A DNA stretch of 36,095 bases from Patescibacteria group bacterium (GCA_018895015.1 JAHIOX010000025.1:1-36095); one strand, 5' to 3'; positions 25,886-35,024 are shown, counted from the stretch's first letter. Notes: a model not told the origin generated them from the letters alone. Made by a program: numbers and translations.

Positions 25886-25967
25886 GCCCGAGTGGCGGAA
25901 TTGGCATACGCGCACGACTTAAAATCGTGTGGAGAAATCCATGTGGGTTCAAGTCCCACCTCGGGCA
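25886..25967 (+). tRNA. tRNA-Leu(TAA)
   Basis: GCCCGAG/CTCGGGC, CACGA-ctTAAaa-TCGTG, long variable arm, GTGGGttcaagtCCCAC. Confidence 0.95.
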
Positions 25968-26000
25968 TACAACTGAGATTAATAGTTTTTTTTATATATT

Positions 26001-26073
26001 CCGCCCATAGCTCAACTGGCAGAGCAGATCCCTCTTAAGGATAAGGTTGAAGGTTCGATTCCTTCTGGGCGGA
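26001..26073 (+). tRNA. tRNA-Lys(CTT)
   Basis: CCGCCCA/TGGGCGG, GCTCaactggcaGAGC, GATCC-ctCTTaa-GGATA (one G-A mismatch at the stem base), GAAGGttcgattCCTTC. Confidence 0.92.
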
Positions 26074-26125
26074 CTAGAAAGAAATTCAGGGCAAGCCCTT
26101 CAATAAATTCATGGCAAGCAAATTT

Positions 26126-26207
26126 GCCCTCGTGGTGAAATTGGCAGACACGCATGGTTTAGGACCATGTGCCGAAAGGCTTAGAGGTTCAAATCCTCTC
26201 GAGGGCA
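26126..26207 (+). tRNA. tRNA-Leu(TAG)
   Basis: GCCCTCG/CGAGGGC, CATGG-ttTAGga-CCATG, long variable arm, GAGGttcaaatCCTC. Confidence 0.95.
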
Positions 26208-26226
26208 TGTTAAAATAAAAAAACAA

Positions 26227-26297
26227 GCGGTCATCGTTTAGTGGCAGGACACGACCTTGCCAAGGTTGAGACGGGAGTTCGATTCTCCCTGACCGCA
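26227..26297 (+). tRNA. tRNA-Gly(GCC)
   Basis: GCGGTCA/TGACCGC, CGACC-ttGCCaa-GGTTG, GGGAGttcgattCTCCC. Confidence 0.95.
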
Positions 26298-26441
26298 TAC
26301 GAAAATCAACATACGCCCATAACTACACCAACCATAATTTAACACATTACTCAATATGAAAAAGAATCACGGGGAGCGCCATACGCGCGCTCCCCGTGAT
26401 TTTCCGTAAGAAAATCCGATTCTCCCTGACCGCATACGAAA
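26280..26441. repeat. 25-bp direct repeat of the tRNA-Gly 3' end
   Basis: CGATTCTCCCTGACCGCATACGAAA at 26280-26304 and again at 26417-26441. Confidence 0.95.
26365..26401. terminator. Strong hairpin between the two tRNA-Gly repeat copies
   Basis: AATCACGGGGAGCGC-catacgc-GCGCTCCCCGTGATT then TTTCC. Confidence 0.7.
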
Positions 26442-26476
26442 CAAAAAAACGTCTTAATGCCGCGGCAACTATAAGC

Positions 26477-26504
26477 TTGACATTTTTTGCTTTTCTGATA
26501 TAAT
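26477..26504 (+). promoter_or_regulatory. sigma70-type promoter for the SPFH operon: TTGACA, 16-nt spacer, TATAAT
   Basis: Both hexamers match consensus; ATG at 26576 preceded by GGAGAAGGAGAA. Confidence 0.7.
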
Positions 26505-26575
26505 TCTAATCAAATATACCTTGACAAAAAAATACCAAAATAAAAATTCCGCCAACGGCGGAGAAGGAGAACGTG

Positions 26576-27676
26576 ATGAGAGAAAACGAGACAAAAGAAA
26601 GCGTGGCGAAAAAAGTCAATGTTTTGTTTCTCGCAACTGCCACAATTATTAATATACTAATTGTGGCAGTTGCTTGGTTTCTTTGGCAAGAAGAAACTAC
26701 AAAAATTTTAGGCCAAGAATGGAACTGGGGTTGGGCAATAATATTTGCCTTGATACTCTACAACATTTTTTCTCTAAAAATTGCTAAAGCCACCAATGAC
26801 ATGACAAGATACGGAACAGTGTGGGGGGTGGTGGAAGTTTTTGGACGACCTGTATACGGAAAAGGACCAGGAGGATTATTTTATGTTCCTCTTGGAATTG
26901 CCAACTTAATCCTATTCCCTTACACAACCATTGAGGACCAATATCCGGATGATCCGGAAAAAGTATGGAAAGGAGAACAGGATAAAATTCCTGTTGGTAT
27001 GGTACCACCAATTAGATTAACCTCTAGTGGGTCAGAAAAAGAAACAAAAGATCCTCTAGAGAGGCGGCTAACACTTGAAATCAGTTTTGTTAATCGTTGG
27101 AGGATTACCAACCCTATTCTTTTTCGTAAAACAATAGGTACCATTGATGAATTTGGGAGACAAATAAAAGACATCGTTATAAGAACAGGCGGACAAGAAA
27201 TCGCCCAAAAAAAACCCAAAGAAGTGCTTGAAGAATGGGAAAAAATTGACGAAAAATTGAAAAAAATCGTCAAAGAAACATCTGAGGGTTGGGGCGTAGA
27301 AACACAAAATGTCTTTATGGCAGAATTTGACCCCAGTAAACGAGTGAATACTGCGATGGCAGACGCAACTGAAGCTCTATATCTGCGCAAAAAGAAAGAG
27401 ACTGACGCACTCGCACAAAAATTTGCAGACGAACAAAAAGGTGCAGGTGAGGGTGCTGCCGAAAAAGCAATCCTTGATGGCAGAACAGCGGGCTTTGAGA
27501 AAATGGCGAAAAAACTTAAAATCAAATCCGAATTAGTACTGAACGCCGAGACGGCAAGAGCAATTACCTCAAATCCTGGCCAAAAAACTATTATAGTTGG
27601 TCCGCAAGGATTTGCCGACATAGTCGGGATCACAACCGCCATAGGAGAAAACCTTAAAACAAAAAGCGAGGTGTAA
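26576..27676 (+). CDS. SPFH/band-7-like membrane protein
   Basis: N-terminal TM helices; YGTVWGVVEVFGRPVYGKGPGGLFYVPLGIANLILFPYTT; RLTLEISFVNRWRITNPILFRKTIG; C-terminal Ala/Glu/Lys-rich region. Confidence 0.75.
   Translation: MRENETKESVAKKVNVLFLATATIINILIVAVAWFLWQEETTKILGQEWNWGWAIIFALILYNIFSLKIAKATNDMTRYGTVWGVVEVFGRPVYGKGPGGLFYVPLGIANLILFPYTTIEDQYPDDPEKVWKGEQDKIPVGMVPPIRLTSSGSEKETKDPLERRLTLEISFVNRWRITNPILFRKTIGTIDEFGRQIKDIVIRTGGQEIAQKKPKEVLEEWEKIDEKLKKIVKETSEGWGVETQNVFMAEFDPSKRVNTAMADATEALYLRKKKETDALAQKFADEQKGAGEGAAEKAILDGRTAGFEKMAKKLKIKSELVLNAETARAITSNPGQKTIIVGPQGFADIVGITTAIGENLKTKSEV
26633..26673. repeat. Perfect 16-bp inverted repeat in the TM-coding part of the SPFH gene
   Basis: GCAACTGCCACAATTA-ttaatatac-TAATTGTGGCAGTTGC. 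Confidence 0.92.
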
Positions 27677-27678
27677 AA

Positions 27679-28221
27679 ATGAAACTTCCATTGATAGTAT
27701 CCGCTATACTGCTTGCAATAATTATTGCAAGCAAGTGGTATAACAAAAGGCCTGAAAAAACGGAAGTAAAAACAGAAAAAAAGAAAACGAGCTGGGGCTG
27801 GATTGTCTGTGTTCTGATTCTGGTTTTCGGGGGATATTACGGATATAAATATTATCTCAAATCCCCCACTGCCAAAGAAGCGGTGGTAGCGCGAGAGTGG
27901 ATACTTTATTGGGATAAAACTCCGGAGGCGATCGGTTTTACCCCGGCCGTTCGCTCAAAATCCAACCGAGTAAAAATTGAAAAGATGAACGACAACATCC
28001 TTGTGTTCAGGCAATTTTACAAACACAAAGGAATTGCCCAACAAGCTTTGTTCGTCGGCAAAAAAACCGCGCCGCTTGTTTACAATGGGCGATGGCAACA
28101 AGATGTTCCGGCTGGCAGCGGAGATTTCTTTGTCAGGTTTACGCCTGACATGAAAGCCGCATCCGGATGGCAAGATAATGGCACCAAGCGTGCCATCCCG
28201 ATGCAACTTTTTGCAAAGTAA
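27679..28221 (+). CDS. Hypothetical membrane-anchored protein (SPFH operon partner)
   Basis: 180 aa, N-terminal TM helices, 2 nt after the SPFH stop, SD-like GAGGTG. Confidence 0.75.
   Translation: MKLPLIVSAILLAIIIASKWYNKRPEKTEVKTEKKKTSWGWIVCVLILVFGGYYGYKYYLKSPTAKEAVVAREWILYWDKTPEAIGFTPAVRSKSNRVKIEKMNDNILVFRQFYKHKGIAQQALFVGKKTAPLVYNGRWQQDVPAGSGDFFVRFTPDMKAASGWQDNGTKRAIPMQLFAK
27711..27732. repeat. Perfect 22-bp palindrome in the first TM-coding segment of the partner gene
   Basis: GCTTGCAATAATTATTGCAAGC. Confidence 0.9.
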
Positions 28222-28227
28222 AAAACA

Positions 28228-28262
28228 AGGCGGTCCGATGTTCATCGGACCGCCTATTTTAT
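28228..28262. terminator. Terminator after the SPFH operon
   Basis: AGGCGGTCCGATgttcATCGGACCGCCT followed by ATTTTATTT. Confidence 0.85.
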
Positions 28263-28280
28263 TTGCCTTATACCTCTCCT

Positions 28281-28523
28281 TTATTTCCAAAGATTTAAAA
28301 GAATTCTCATAATGCCAAAAACAGAAACCATTATGAACAATCCTATCAATCCCCAAATTATATGCTGTCTGCCGACATTTCTTTTTTCTTCATTATCCGC
28401 GCCCAAAATAAATTCCACAACGCCGTAAAGAAATACCATTACCGCGATTGCGAGCATTAATTTAATCGCCGGGTTCGCGATACTCTGGATAATTTTGTTT
28501 AAAAGGGCGTCGGCTTCTTGCAT
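28281..28523 (-). CDS. Small VirB2/TrbC-like (pilin-type) membrane protein
   Basis: Two TM helices with charged loop LGADNEEKRNVGRQHIIWGLIGLFIMVSVFG. Confidence 0.6.
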   Translation of the reverse strand: MQEADALLNKIIQSIANPAIKLMLAIAVMVFLYGVVEFILGADNEEKRNVGRQHIIWGLIGLFIMVSVFGIMRILLNLWK

Positions 28524-28535
28524 AATAATCTAAAA

Positions 28536-28880
28536 TTAATATGTTGGAATTTCAGGAACCATCGGGATATTGGTGTCCAAATTAAATGTTTCAACAAGAA
28601 CATTCACAAGGCCCCAAACCGCGACCATAACAAACAAACCGATAATGCCATAAAGCATAACGCTTCTCGCCTCCTTTCTGGATTCTTCGCTCGCGCCCGC
28701 GGTAATGTATTTGACAACGCCAACCAAAAAAATCACAACCGCCACAGCGATTAAAAGCGGTATCACCAAATTAATTATGCCAAGAATTTTGTCTATCAAC
28801 GATTCAACATCCTGCGCCGCCAAAGCCATAAAAGGCGTTAACAAAACTCCGCCGCAAATTATTTTTTTTATTGTTCGCAT
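28536..28880 (-). CDS. Small VirB2/TrbC-like (pilin-type) membrane protein with signal peptide
   Basis: Signal MRTIKKIICGGVLLTPFMALA, two TM helices, TAGASEESRKEARSVMLYGIIGLFVMVAVWG. Confidence 0.65.
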   Translation of the reverse strand: MRTIKKIICGGVLLTPFMALAAQDVESLIDKILGIINLVIPLLIAVAVVIFLVGVVKYITAGASEESRKEARSVMLYGIIGLFVMVAVWGLVNVLVETFNLDTNIPMVPEIPTY

Positions 28881-28934
28881 AAATTTTTAATTTTTTTACT
28901 AATTTTTGCTAATTTTTACGACCTTTAATAATTA

Positions 28935-29326
28935 TTAAAACGACCTGACTGTTGCTTCTATCGCGCTCGCGATAACCCACGCGCCCAGCAATATCGCCGT
29001 TCCTATTATCGCCCATGTAAAAGACGCTTTTGCCGTCTCAAGCTGTTTCTCGTTGCCGCGCGCCGTAACAAAAAGCAATCCGGAATAAATGATAAACAGC
29101 GCCGCAATCGGGATGCCGATTTTTGCCGCAAGCTTAGCAATGCTCTCAATAAGCTCCGCAAAAGAACTTGAATTAAGCGGATTCGTTAGTATTGACGATA
29201 TCCCTTCCCCTTCGCCTGAATAAGGCGGATCCGCAAAGACTCGAAAAGGTAAAAGAACTACATTAATAATAACCCCAAAAATAATTTGGCTCAACCTTAT
29301 TTTTTTTATCCTGTGAATAAACTTCA
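28935..29326 (-). CDS. Small VirB2/TrbC-like (pilin-type) membrane protein
   Basis: IPIAALFIIYSGLLFVTARGNEKQLETAKASFTWAIIGTAILLGAWVIASAI; ORF track start 29378, internal Met start at about 29326 preferred (signal-like N-terminus). Confidence 0.65.
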
Positions 29327-29358
29327 TAATATTATAATTCGTGTTTATAAATTTTTTA

Positions 29359-29736
29359 TTAACAGCCCGGAAAAACATTCCATGGCAAATAACCCGGTTT
29401 TACTAAATTGCCCAATATCGTGTCAATAATAAGCCATGATGCAAAAACAATAATCAATCCCCAAATCGCCGCGCTAATCGCTTTTTTCCCTTTGTCGCGC
29501 CTGGTTTCAGAGCCGCCGGATGTCAAAATCATCACACCGCCGTAAATTAAAGCCAGCACCGCCAAAGGCATCGCTATGTTGTAACTTAAAAAATTAATAA
29601 TATTTTTAACGCCTAAGAATAAATGGCAAACGGTGCAGTCGGGCCCATTACAAGGAACAAGCTTCGCAAAAACAAAAATTGGAAATACCATGACAGGCAA
29701 TAAAATTACTAAATTTGCGATTATTTTTTTAAGCAT
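29359..29736 (-). CDS. Small VirB2/TrbC-like (pilin-type) membrane protein
   Basis: Signal-like N-terminus, MPLAVLALIYGGVMILTSGGSETRRDKGKKAISAAIWGLIIVFASWLII, four Cys. Confidence 0.65.
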   Translation of the reverse strand: MLKKIIANLVILLPVMVFPIFVFAKLVPCNGPDCTVCHLFLGVKNIINFLSYNIAMPLAVLALIYGGVMILTSGGSETRRDKGKKAISAAIWGLIIVFASWLIIDTILGNLVKPGYLPWNVFPGC

Positions 29737-29738
29737 TG

Positions 29739-31052
29739 TTAATTCTGAAATTCCAAATATTTTATAATGTCTTCTATCTGTGTTTCAGCGCTTTTCGCCG
29801 CGTCAGAAACGCGGACTTTTCCTGTTGCTGTTGATTCTACCATATTTTTAAAAATTTCATAAGTTGACAGCGGATTCGGGTCAAGCCACGTCCGCGACAT
29901 TATCGCTGATTTGTAAACAATGGAGAGAATTGGATTATCAACGCCTTTTGCCAAAATATCGCGCCGGCTGGAACCCAAATTAAACATGCTCGCGAATTGC
30001 TCGCTAAACTCATCATTTATCAATTCTATCGCGGCCGCGTAAGCCCTATCCGTATTTTTAGAATTTTTTGAAACCGCCAAACTGTAAATCTTGCCGAAAG
30101 TCGCCATGATTTTGCCATCCCTTATCTGCGGAACTTCCGCGATATCAAAATTAAGATGAGGATTTTTTTCTTTAATCTTTTCAAATTCGCTTGCATAGCC
30201 AAAATACATAGCCAAAGAGCCGCTGGCAAACATCGTCTCTGAATCAAACAACGCCCTGTTCCAAGAATAAGAAGATTTGCTTGGATTGGAAAATTCGTTA
30301 AAAAATCGAACCGAGCTTTCCACCGGACTCAACGCGCTCTGCCCTTTTTCTTCCCACACAACCTCCGCGCCGCTGATGTTTACAATCGGATTCCCTGTTT
30401 GCAAAATTAGCATTGACAAAATTTCTTTCGCGTTTTTAACATTTCTAAATTCGCCCATTGCCGCGCCTGACTGCGTAATATTGCCCGCGCCGTCAATTTT
30501 GGTAAGAGCTTGCGCGTCGGTTAAAAATTCATCCCAATAGCGCGGAGGCATAGCAATGCCTGCCGAAGAAAACAAATCGCGATTCCAATACAAAACTATC
30601 GGGTCAACGGCTAGCGGAAAACCTATGATATTTTTATTTTGAGTGTCAAGAAAAAGTTCCGCTGAATCAATAAAAGAATCCCTGAAACTTCTTTCTTTAA
30701 AATATTCAAACGGAACCGCGAAAACTTTGTTCTTGTGCCTTAAAATCATATCCTGCGTAAAAATCCATACGTCAGGCCCCTTGCCGGAAGCTAAAGCGTC
30801 AATAAGCTCATTTTCATAAATATCCGGCGCTTTGCCGACGTAATTTATACTAAACAAAAGATTTTCATTATTGAAATCCGAAAACAGCGGAGTTAGTTTT
30901 TTTTCTGAAAAAATTCCCCATATCGTAATCTCCGTTTTTATTCCGGACGTTCCGCCGCCCCTGAAACCTGGTATGATCCCCGCGAACATTAAAACGGCTA
31001 TTACCCCGACGGCCACTGAAACGGATACGACAATAATTTGAAATTTGCTCAT
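29739..31052 (-). CDS. Extracellular solute-binding protein, family 1-like
   Basis: N-terminal TM anchor, TEITIWGIFSEKKLTPLFSDFN...GKGPDVWIFTQDMI...GFPLAVDPIVLYWNRDLFSSAGIAMPPRYWDEFLTDAQALTK. Confidence 0.85.
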   Translation of the reverse strand: MSKFQIIVVSVSVAVGVIAVLMFAGIIPGFRGGGTSGIKTEITIWGIFSEKKLTPLFSDFNNENLLFSINYVGKAPDIYENELIDALASGKGPDVWIFTQDMILRHKNKVFAVPFEYFKERSFRDSFIDSAELFLDTQNKNIIGFPLAVDPIVLYWNRDLFSSAGIAMPPRYWDEFLTDAQALTKIDGAGNITQSGAAMGEFRNVKNAKEILSMLILQTGNPIVNISGAEVVWEEKGQSALSPVESSVRFFNEFSNPSKSSYSWNRALFDSETMFASGSLAMYFGYASEFEKIKEKNPHLNFDIAEVPQIRDGKIMATFGKIYSLAVSKNSKNTDRAYAAAIELINDEFSEQFASMFNLGSSRRDILAKGVDNPILSIVYKSAIMSRTWLDPNPLSTYEIFKNMVESTATGKVRVSDAAKSAETQIEDIIKYLEFQN

Positions 31053-31055
31053 TGT

Positions 31056-31586
31056 TTATGATTTTTTAAAAATTAATCCGTAATGATGCTCGCCGGCTGA
31101 AAATTCTTTTTCCAATTTAAAACCTTCGTTAAAAAATAACGCCTGCGCGTCCTCTTTTTTTATTCTTTTTTCCATTGGCGGACCTATTTTTTCATTTTCT
31201 TTTCCCCACTCAATTATTGCCGCTTCCCCGTGATTTTTTAGAACGCGGCAAGCTTCCTTAACAACCGCTTCTCTGTTTTCCGCCTGAAAAAGTATATTGG
31301 AAATTATTACAAAATCAATCGAACCGTCAGCCAAACGCGACGCTCCCGGAATTTCAAGATTTGCCAATATAATCTCAATGTTTTTTAAATTACGAATTTT
31401 TGCCTGTGATTTTACAGATTGAAGCAATTCTTTTTGCACATCAATGGCGTAAACCGCGCCTGAATTGCCGACTAATCTTGCCGCGGAAATAGAATAATGG
31501 CCTGAACCGCAACCAAAATCAGCCACCGCCATTCCTGGATCCAGCTCAAAATTTTTTACGATTTCCTCCGGACGAACAAAACCCAT
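31056..31586 (-). CDS. Class I SAM-dependent methyltransferase
   Basis: MAVADFGCGSGHYSISAARLVGNSGAVYAIDVQKELL, DFVIISNILFQAENREAVVKEACRVLKNHG. Confidence 0.88.
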   Translation of the reverse strand: MGFVRPEEIVKNFELDPGMAVADFGCGSGHYSISAARLVGNSGAVYAIDVQKELLQSVKSQAKIRNLKNIEIILANLEIPGASRLADGSIDFVIISNILFQAENREAVVKEACRVLKNHGEAAIIEWGKENEKIGPPMEKRIKKEDAQALFFNEGFKLEKEFSAGEHHYGLIFKKS

Positions 31587-31601
31587 ATTAAAATAATTAT
31601 A

Positions 31602-34067
31602 CTATAAAAACGTTAATGACGCGATTGAATCTCCGGCCTTTAATTTCATAATTCTCACTCCCTGAGTCTGCCTGCCAAGCGTTGGTATTTGAGCGAGCGA
31701 TGTTCTGATAACCTGCCCTTTTTGCGAAATTGCGATAATTTCTTCAAACCCGGGGCCTATTGCTTTTGCTATCATCAAAGAACCGGTTTTTTCGGTATTT
31801 TTGGCGGTTTTTATCCCGGACCCGCCGCGCTTTTGCAAACGATAATTTTTTACATTTGTCTTTTTTCCAAAACCCTTTTTGCTCATTGTTAAAAGAAATA
31901 ACTCTTTTTCTCTCAAATCAACGGCGTCGGCTCCAACAAGCTCATCGTCAGAGGATAATCTTATTCCCCTTACTCCGCCGGCGGCTCTGCCCATTTTCCT
32001 GACATCAGATTCTTTGCATAGAATTGACTGCCCTTTTTTAGTCGCCAAAATCAAATTTTCGCCTCTAGAAACAAGAAAAGCAAATTTTAATTCATCCCCT
32101 TTGTCCAGTTTTATCGCGGCAATTCCGTTTCTCCTGACATCCTTAAAGCTTTCAGCCTCCACTTTCTTAATTATACCTTTTTTCGTGACCAATGCTAATG
32201 AAAACTCTTTTTCTTTCACGGATTTTGGAAAAACAAGAACAGATGTTACTTTTTCATCCGCCGAAAGCGAAAGAAAATTTACAATTGACTTCCCCTTAGT
32301 CGCCCGCTTGCCCTCCGGCAAATCATACATTTTAATCTGATACGCCTTTCCGCGATCGCTAAAAAACAACAGGTCGTCGTGCGTATTGGCTGTAATAAAA
32401 ATATTAACAAAATCTTCATCTTTCGTATCCATGTCAATAACGCCCATCCCGCCTCTTTTCTGCGCCTTGTATAATTCAGGGTCGCTCCGCTTCACATAAC
32501 CGCCCTTTGTCAAAATCATCATTTGCTCCCTTTCAGGCACAAGATCTTCAGTTGACATTATTTTCGCCGCCCTGCCGACGATTTTCGTTTTTCGCTCGTC
32601 TCCGTATTTATTTTTAATGGCGATTAATTCGTCTTTGATAACTTTAAGGATTTTTTTCGGGTCAGCCAAAAGCGCCCGCAATTCCTTTATTAACTTTAAT
32701 TTCTCGCTCAACTCATCGTCAATTTTCTGCCGCTCAAGCCCTGCCAGCGACTGTAGCTTCATTTCAAGAATAGCTGTCGCCTGCCTGTCGGAAAATTTAA
32801 ATTTTTCCATCAATTTCTTATGGGCAGTTTCTTTGTCAGTGGAAGATTTGATTGTTTTAATTATGGCGTCAATATAATCAAGCGCCTTTTTCAGCCCCTC
32901 AAGAATATGCGCCCGATCCAGCGCGCGGTTTAAATCAAATCTCGCCCTGCGTTCAACAACAATTTTCCTATGCTCAACAAAATATCTGATTAAATCTTTA
33001 AGGCGCAAAAGCTGCGGCTGAATGCCATCCACCAAAGCGATAACATTAAAATGATATGTTTTTTCTAAATCAGTATGCTTGTATAAATTATTTAAAATTT
33101 TCTGCGGATTTACGCCTGATTTCAAATCAACGACAACGCTCATTCCATCTTTGTCCGATTCGTCTCTTATATCCCTTATTCCTTCTATTTTTTTTGAATT
33201 AACTAATTCCGCCATTTTTATTATTAATTCGGATTTATTGACTTGGTAAGGAATTGACGAAATTATTATTTGGAAAGAGCCCGTCTTTTTTTCCGCGATT
33301 TCCACTTCTCCCCTGGTTACAATGCCTCCTCTGCCGGAAGCATACGCCTGGCGGATGTCTTTTGGATTAAAAATCAGGCCGCCGGTAGGAAAATCAGGGC
33401 CTTTAACAAACTGCATCAAGTCGTCAGTTGAAGCGTCCGGATTATCTATCAAATAAGCCGTGGCATCAATAACTTCAGCCAGATTATGCGGCGGAATGTT
33501 TGTCGCCATGCCAACCGCGATCCCCAAAGAGCCGTTTATAAGCAAATTGGGAATGGCGGACGGCAAAACTATCGGCTCCCTTAGGCGATTGTCATAATTA
33601 GGCTTAAAATCTACAGTGTCTTTTTCAATGTCTTTTAGCGTTTCCTCTGCCAAAGAAGTCATTTTTGCCTCCGTGTAACGATAAGCGGCAGGCGCGTCTC
33701 CGTCTATTGAACCCCAGTTTCCCTGACCATCAACGAGCGGGTAACGCATTAAAAAATTCTGCGCCATTCTTGCCATCGCGTCATAAAGCGCGGAGTCGCC
33801 ATGCGGATGGTATTTACCCAAAGCGTCTCCGACAATTGCCGCGGATTTTTTGAATTTGGCGGAATGCCCCAAACCCGCCTCGTGCATTGTGTATAAAATT
33901 CTGCGATGAACCGGCTTTAATCCGTCTCTGACATCAGGCAGGGCGCGAGAAATAATGACAGACATCGCGTAATCCAAATAGGAACCGCGCATTTCTTTTG
34001 AGATATCCACCGGCATTATCTTTTCCTCTTTTATATCTTTGCCTTTTTCTTTGTCTTGAATTTTCAT
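31602..34067 (-). CDS. gyrA: DNA gyrase subunit A
   Basis: [71 protein letters not shown]-terminal beta-propeller repeats. Confidence 0.97.
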   Translation of the reverse strand: MKIQDKEKGKDIKEEKIMPVDISKEMRGSYLDYAMSVIISRALPDVRDGLKPVHRRILYTMHEAGLGHSAKFKKSAAIVGDALGKYHPHGDSALYDAMARMAQNFLMRYPLVDGQGNWGSIDGDAPAAYRYTEAKMTSLAEETLKDIEKDTVDFKPNYDNRLREPIVLPSAIPNLLINGSLGIAVGMATNIPPHNLAEVIDATAYLIDNPDASTDDLMQFVKGPDFPTGGLIFNPKDIRQAYASGRGGIVTRGEVEIAEKKTGSFQIIISSIPYQVNKSELIIKMAELVNSKKIEGIRDIRDESDKDGMSVVVDLKSGVNPQKILNNLYKHTDLEKTYHFNVIALVDGIQPQLLRLKDLIRYFVEHRKIVVERRARFDLNRALDRAHILEGLKKALDYIDAIIKTIKSSTDKETAHKKLMEKFKFSDRQATAILEMKLQSLAGLERQKIDDELSEKLKLIKELRALLADPKKILKVIKDELIAIKNKYGDERKTKIVGRAAKIMSTEDLVPEREQMMILTKGGYVKRSDPELYKAQKRGGMGVIDMDTKDEDFVNIFITANTHDDLLFFSDRGKAYQIKMYDLPEGKRATKGKSIVNFLSLSADEKVTSVLVFPKSVKEKEFSLALVTKKGIIKKVEAESFKDVRRNGIAAIKLDKGDELKFAFLVSRGENLILATKKGQSILCKESDVRKMGRAAGGVRGIRLSSDDELVGADAVDLREKELFLLTMSKKGFGKKTNVKNYRLQKRGGSGIKTAKNTEKTGSLMIAKAIGPGFEEIIAISQKGQVIRTSLAQIPTLGRQTQGVRIMKLKAGDSIASLTFL

Positions 34068-34333
34068 AATTCTTCTTTTAGCCGGCCAAAAGTATTTTTA
34101 ATTCCGCCGACCGGAATATCAAAACTTTCTTTCGCCATATTCATAATTATCTTAAAAGGCGCTATCGCGGCCTGGTTATTTTTATTTTCTTCTCTATTTA
34201 AAGAAAACTTTAAAGTAAAAACCCACGCGGAAACAACGAAAAACATAACTATGGCTATGACAATAAATAAAACTCTCCTTCTTACCGATTCCGGCCTTTT
34301 CTGCAAATTTTCTATTTTACTGATTAAAGACAT
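34064..34333 (-). CDS. Hypothetical single-TM protein
   Basis: 89 aa, [25 protein letters not shown]; overlaps both neighbouring starts/stops by a few nt. Confidence 0.65.
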   Translation of the reverse strand: MSLISKIENLQKRPESVRRRVLFIVIAIVMFFVVSAWVFTLKFSLNREENKNNQAAIAPFKIIMNMAKESFDIPVGGIKNTFGRLKEEL

Positions 34334-34944
34334 GGTTCTAAAACAATAATTTCATTCTTTTTTTCTGATAAATCTTTTTTCTTCAGCGTTAATTTGTCAA
34401 CCGGCTTTGCGACGCCGTTGCCAATATCTTTTAAAAACTGCTTCAGGTCCGACTCTTTGGCATAGATTGGTATTATTATTTTTGGCTCTATCTGAGCTAT
34501 TATTTGCGCTGATTTCCGCCCGTCGCCGCCGGAAACAGGCAAAAACAAAATATCCACATTGCCTATCTCCTGCTTTGCTTCCGGACTTAATTCTTTTTCG
34601 CCAAAAGCGCCCAAGTGACAAATAACCATATCCTCAAACAACAAAACATAAATAGTATTCACTGCTCCGCAATCTCGGTTAAAACCTGAAAATATGCCGT
34701 TTACGCAAATTCCTCCAATCTCATATTCCCCAGGGCTGTTTATTAAAAAAGGAGCGGCATTTTCGCTCTTTCCGGAAAGATTGTCGCTGCCGTTATAATC
34801 TTTATGATTGCAATTGATTAAAATTACATTGGTCTGGAAACGCGGGGATTTGAATTCCGATTCTTTTGAGGGCGGGTTAAAAGCAAGCACCGTCTCGCCA
34901 GACTGCGCCTTTAAACAAGCCCCTCCATAATAAGTAATAACCAT
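34324..34944 (-). CDS. MBL-fold-like protein with degenerate active-site motifs
   Basis: MVITYYGGACLKAQSGETVLAFNPP, PFLINSPGEYEIGGICVNGI, MVICHLGAFGEKELSPEAKQEIGNVDILFLPVSGG, IEPKIIIPIYAKE. Confidence 0.75.
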   Translation of the reverse strand: MVITYYGGACLKAQSGETVLAFNPPSKESEFKSPRFQTNVILINCNHKDYNGSDNLSGKSENAAPFLINSPGEYEIGGICVNGIFSGFNRDCGAVNTIYVLLFEDMVICHLGAFGEKELSPEAKQEIGNVDILFLPVSGGDGRKSAQIIAQIEPKIIIPIYAKESDLKQFLKDIGNGVAKPVDKLTLKKKDLSEKKNEIIVLEPCL

Positions 34945-35024
34945 TGATTATAATCATAGCAAAATTCAGGAAAAAATTCAAATCAAAAAACCGGCATCGT
35001 AAGTCGGTTATAAAAATTTTAAAT

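Noticed and set aside
25598-26298. ORFs across the tRNA cluster (25598-25915 minus, 25683-25922, 25829-26038, 26086-26298)
   Set aside because: Translations of tRNA genes, with typical spurious peptides such as GRIELPSQPWQGR.
26920-27642. 240-aa minus-strand ORF antisense to the SPFH gene
   Set aside because: Low-complexity shadow ORF; sense strand has promoter, SD and domain support.
34945-34953. TATAAT just upstream of the MBL-like ORF as another leaderless promoter
   Set aside because: Only 2 nt from the ATG, so transcription would start inside the coding region unless the true start codon is further downstream.
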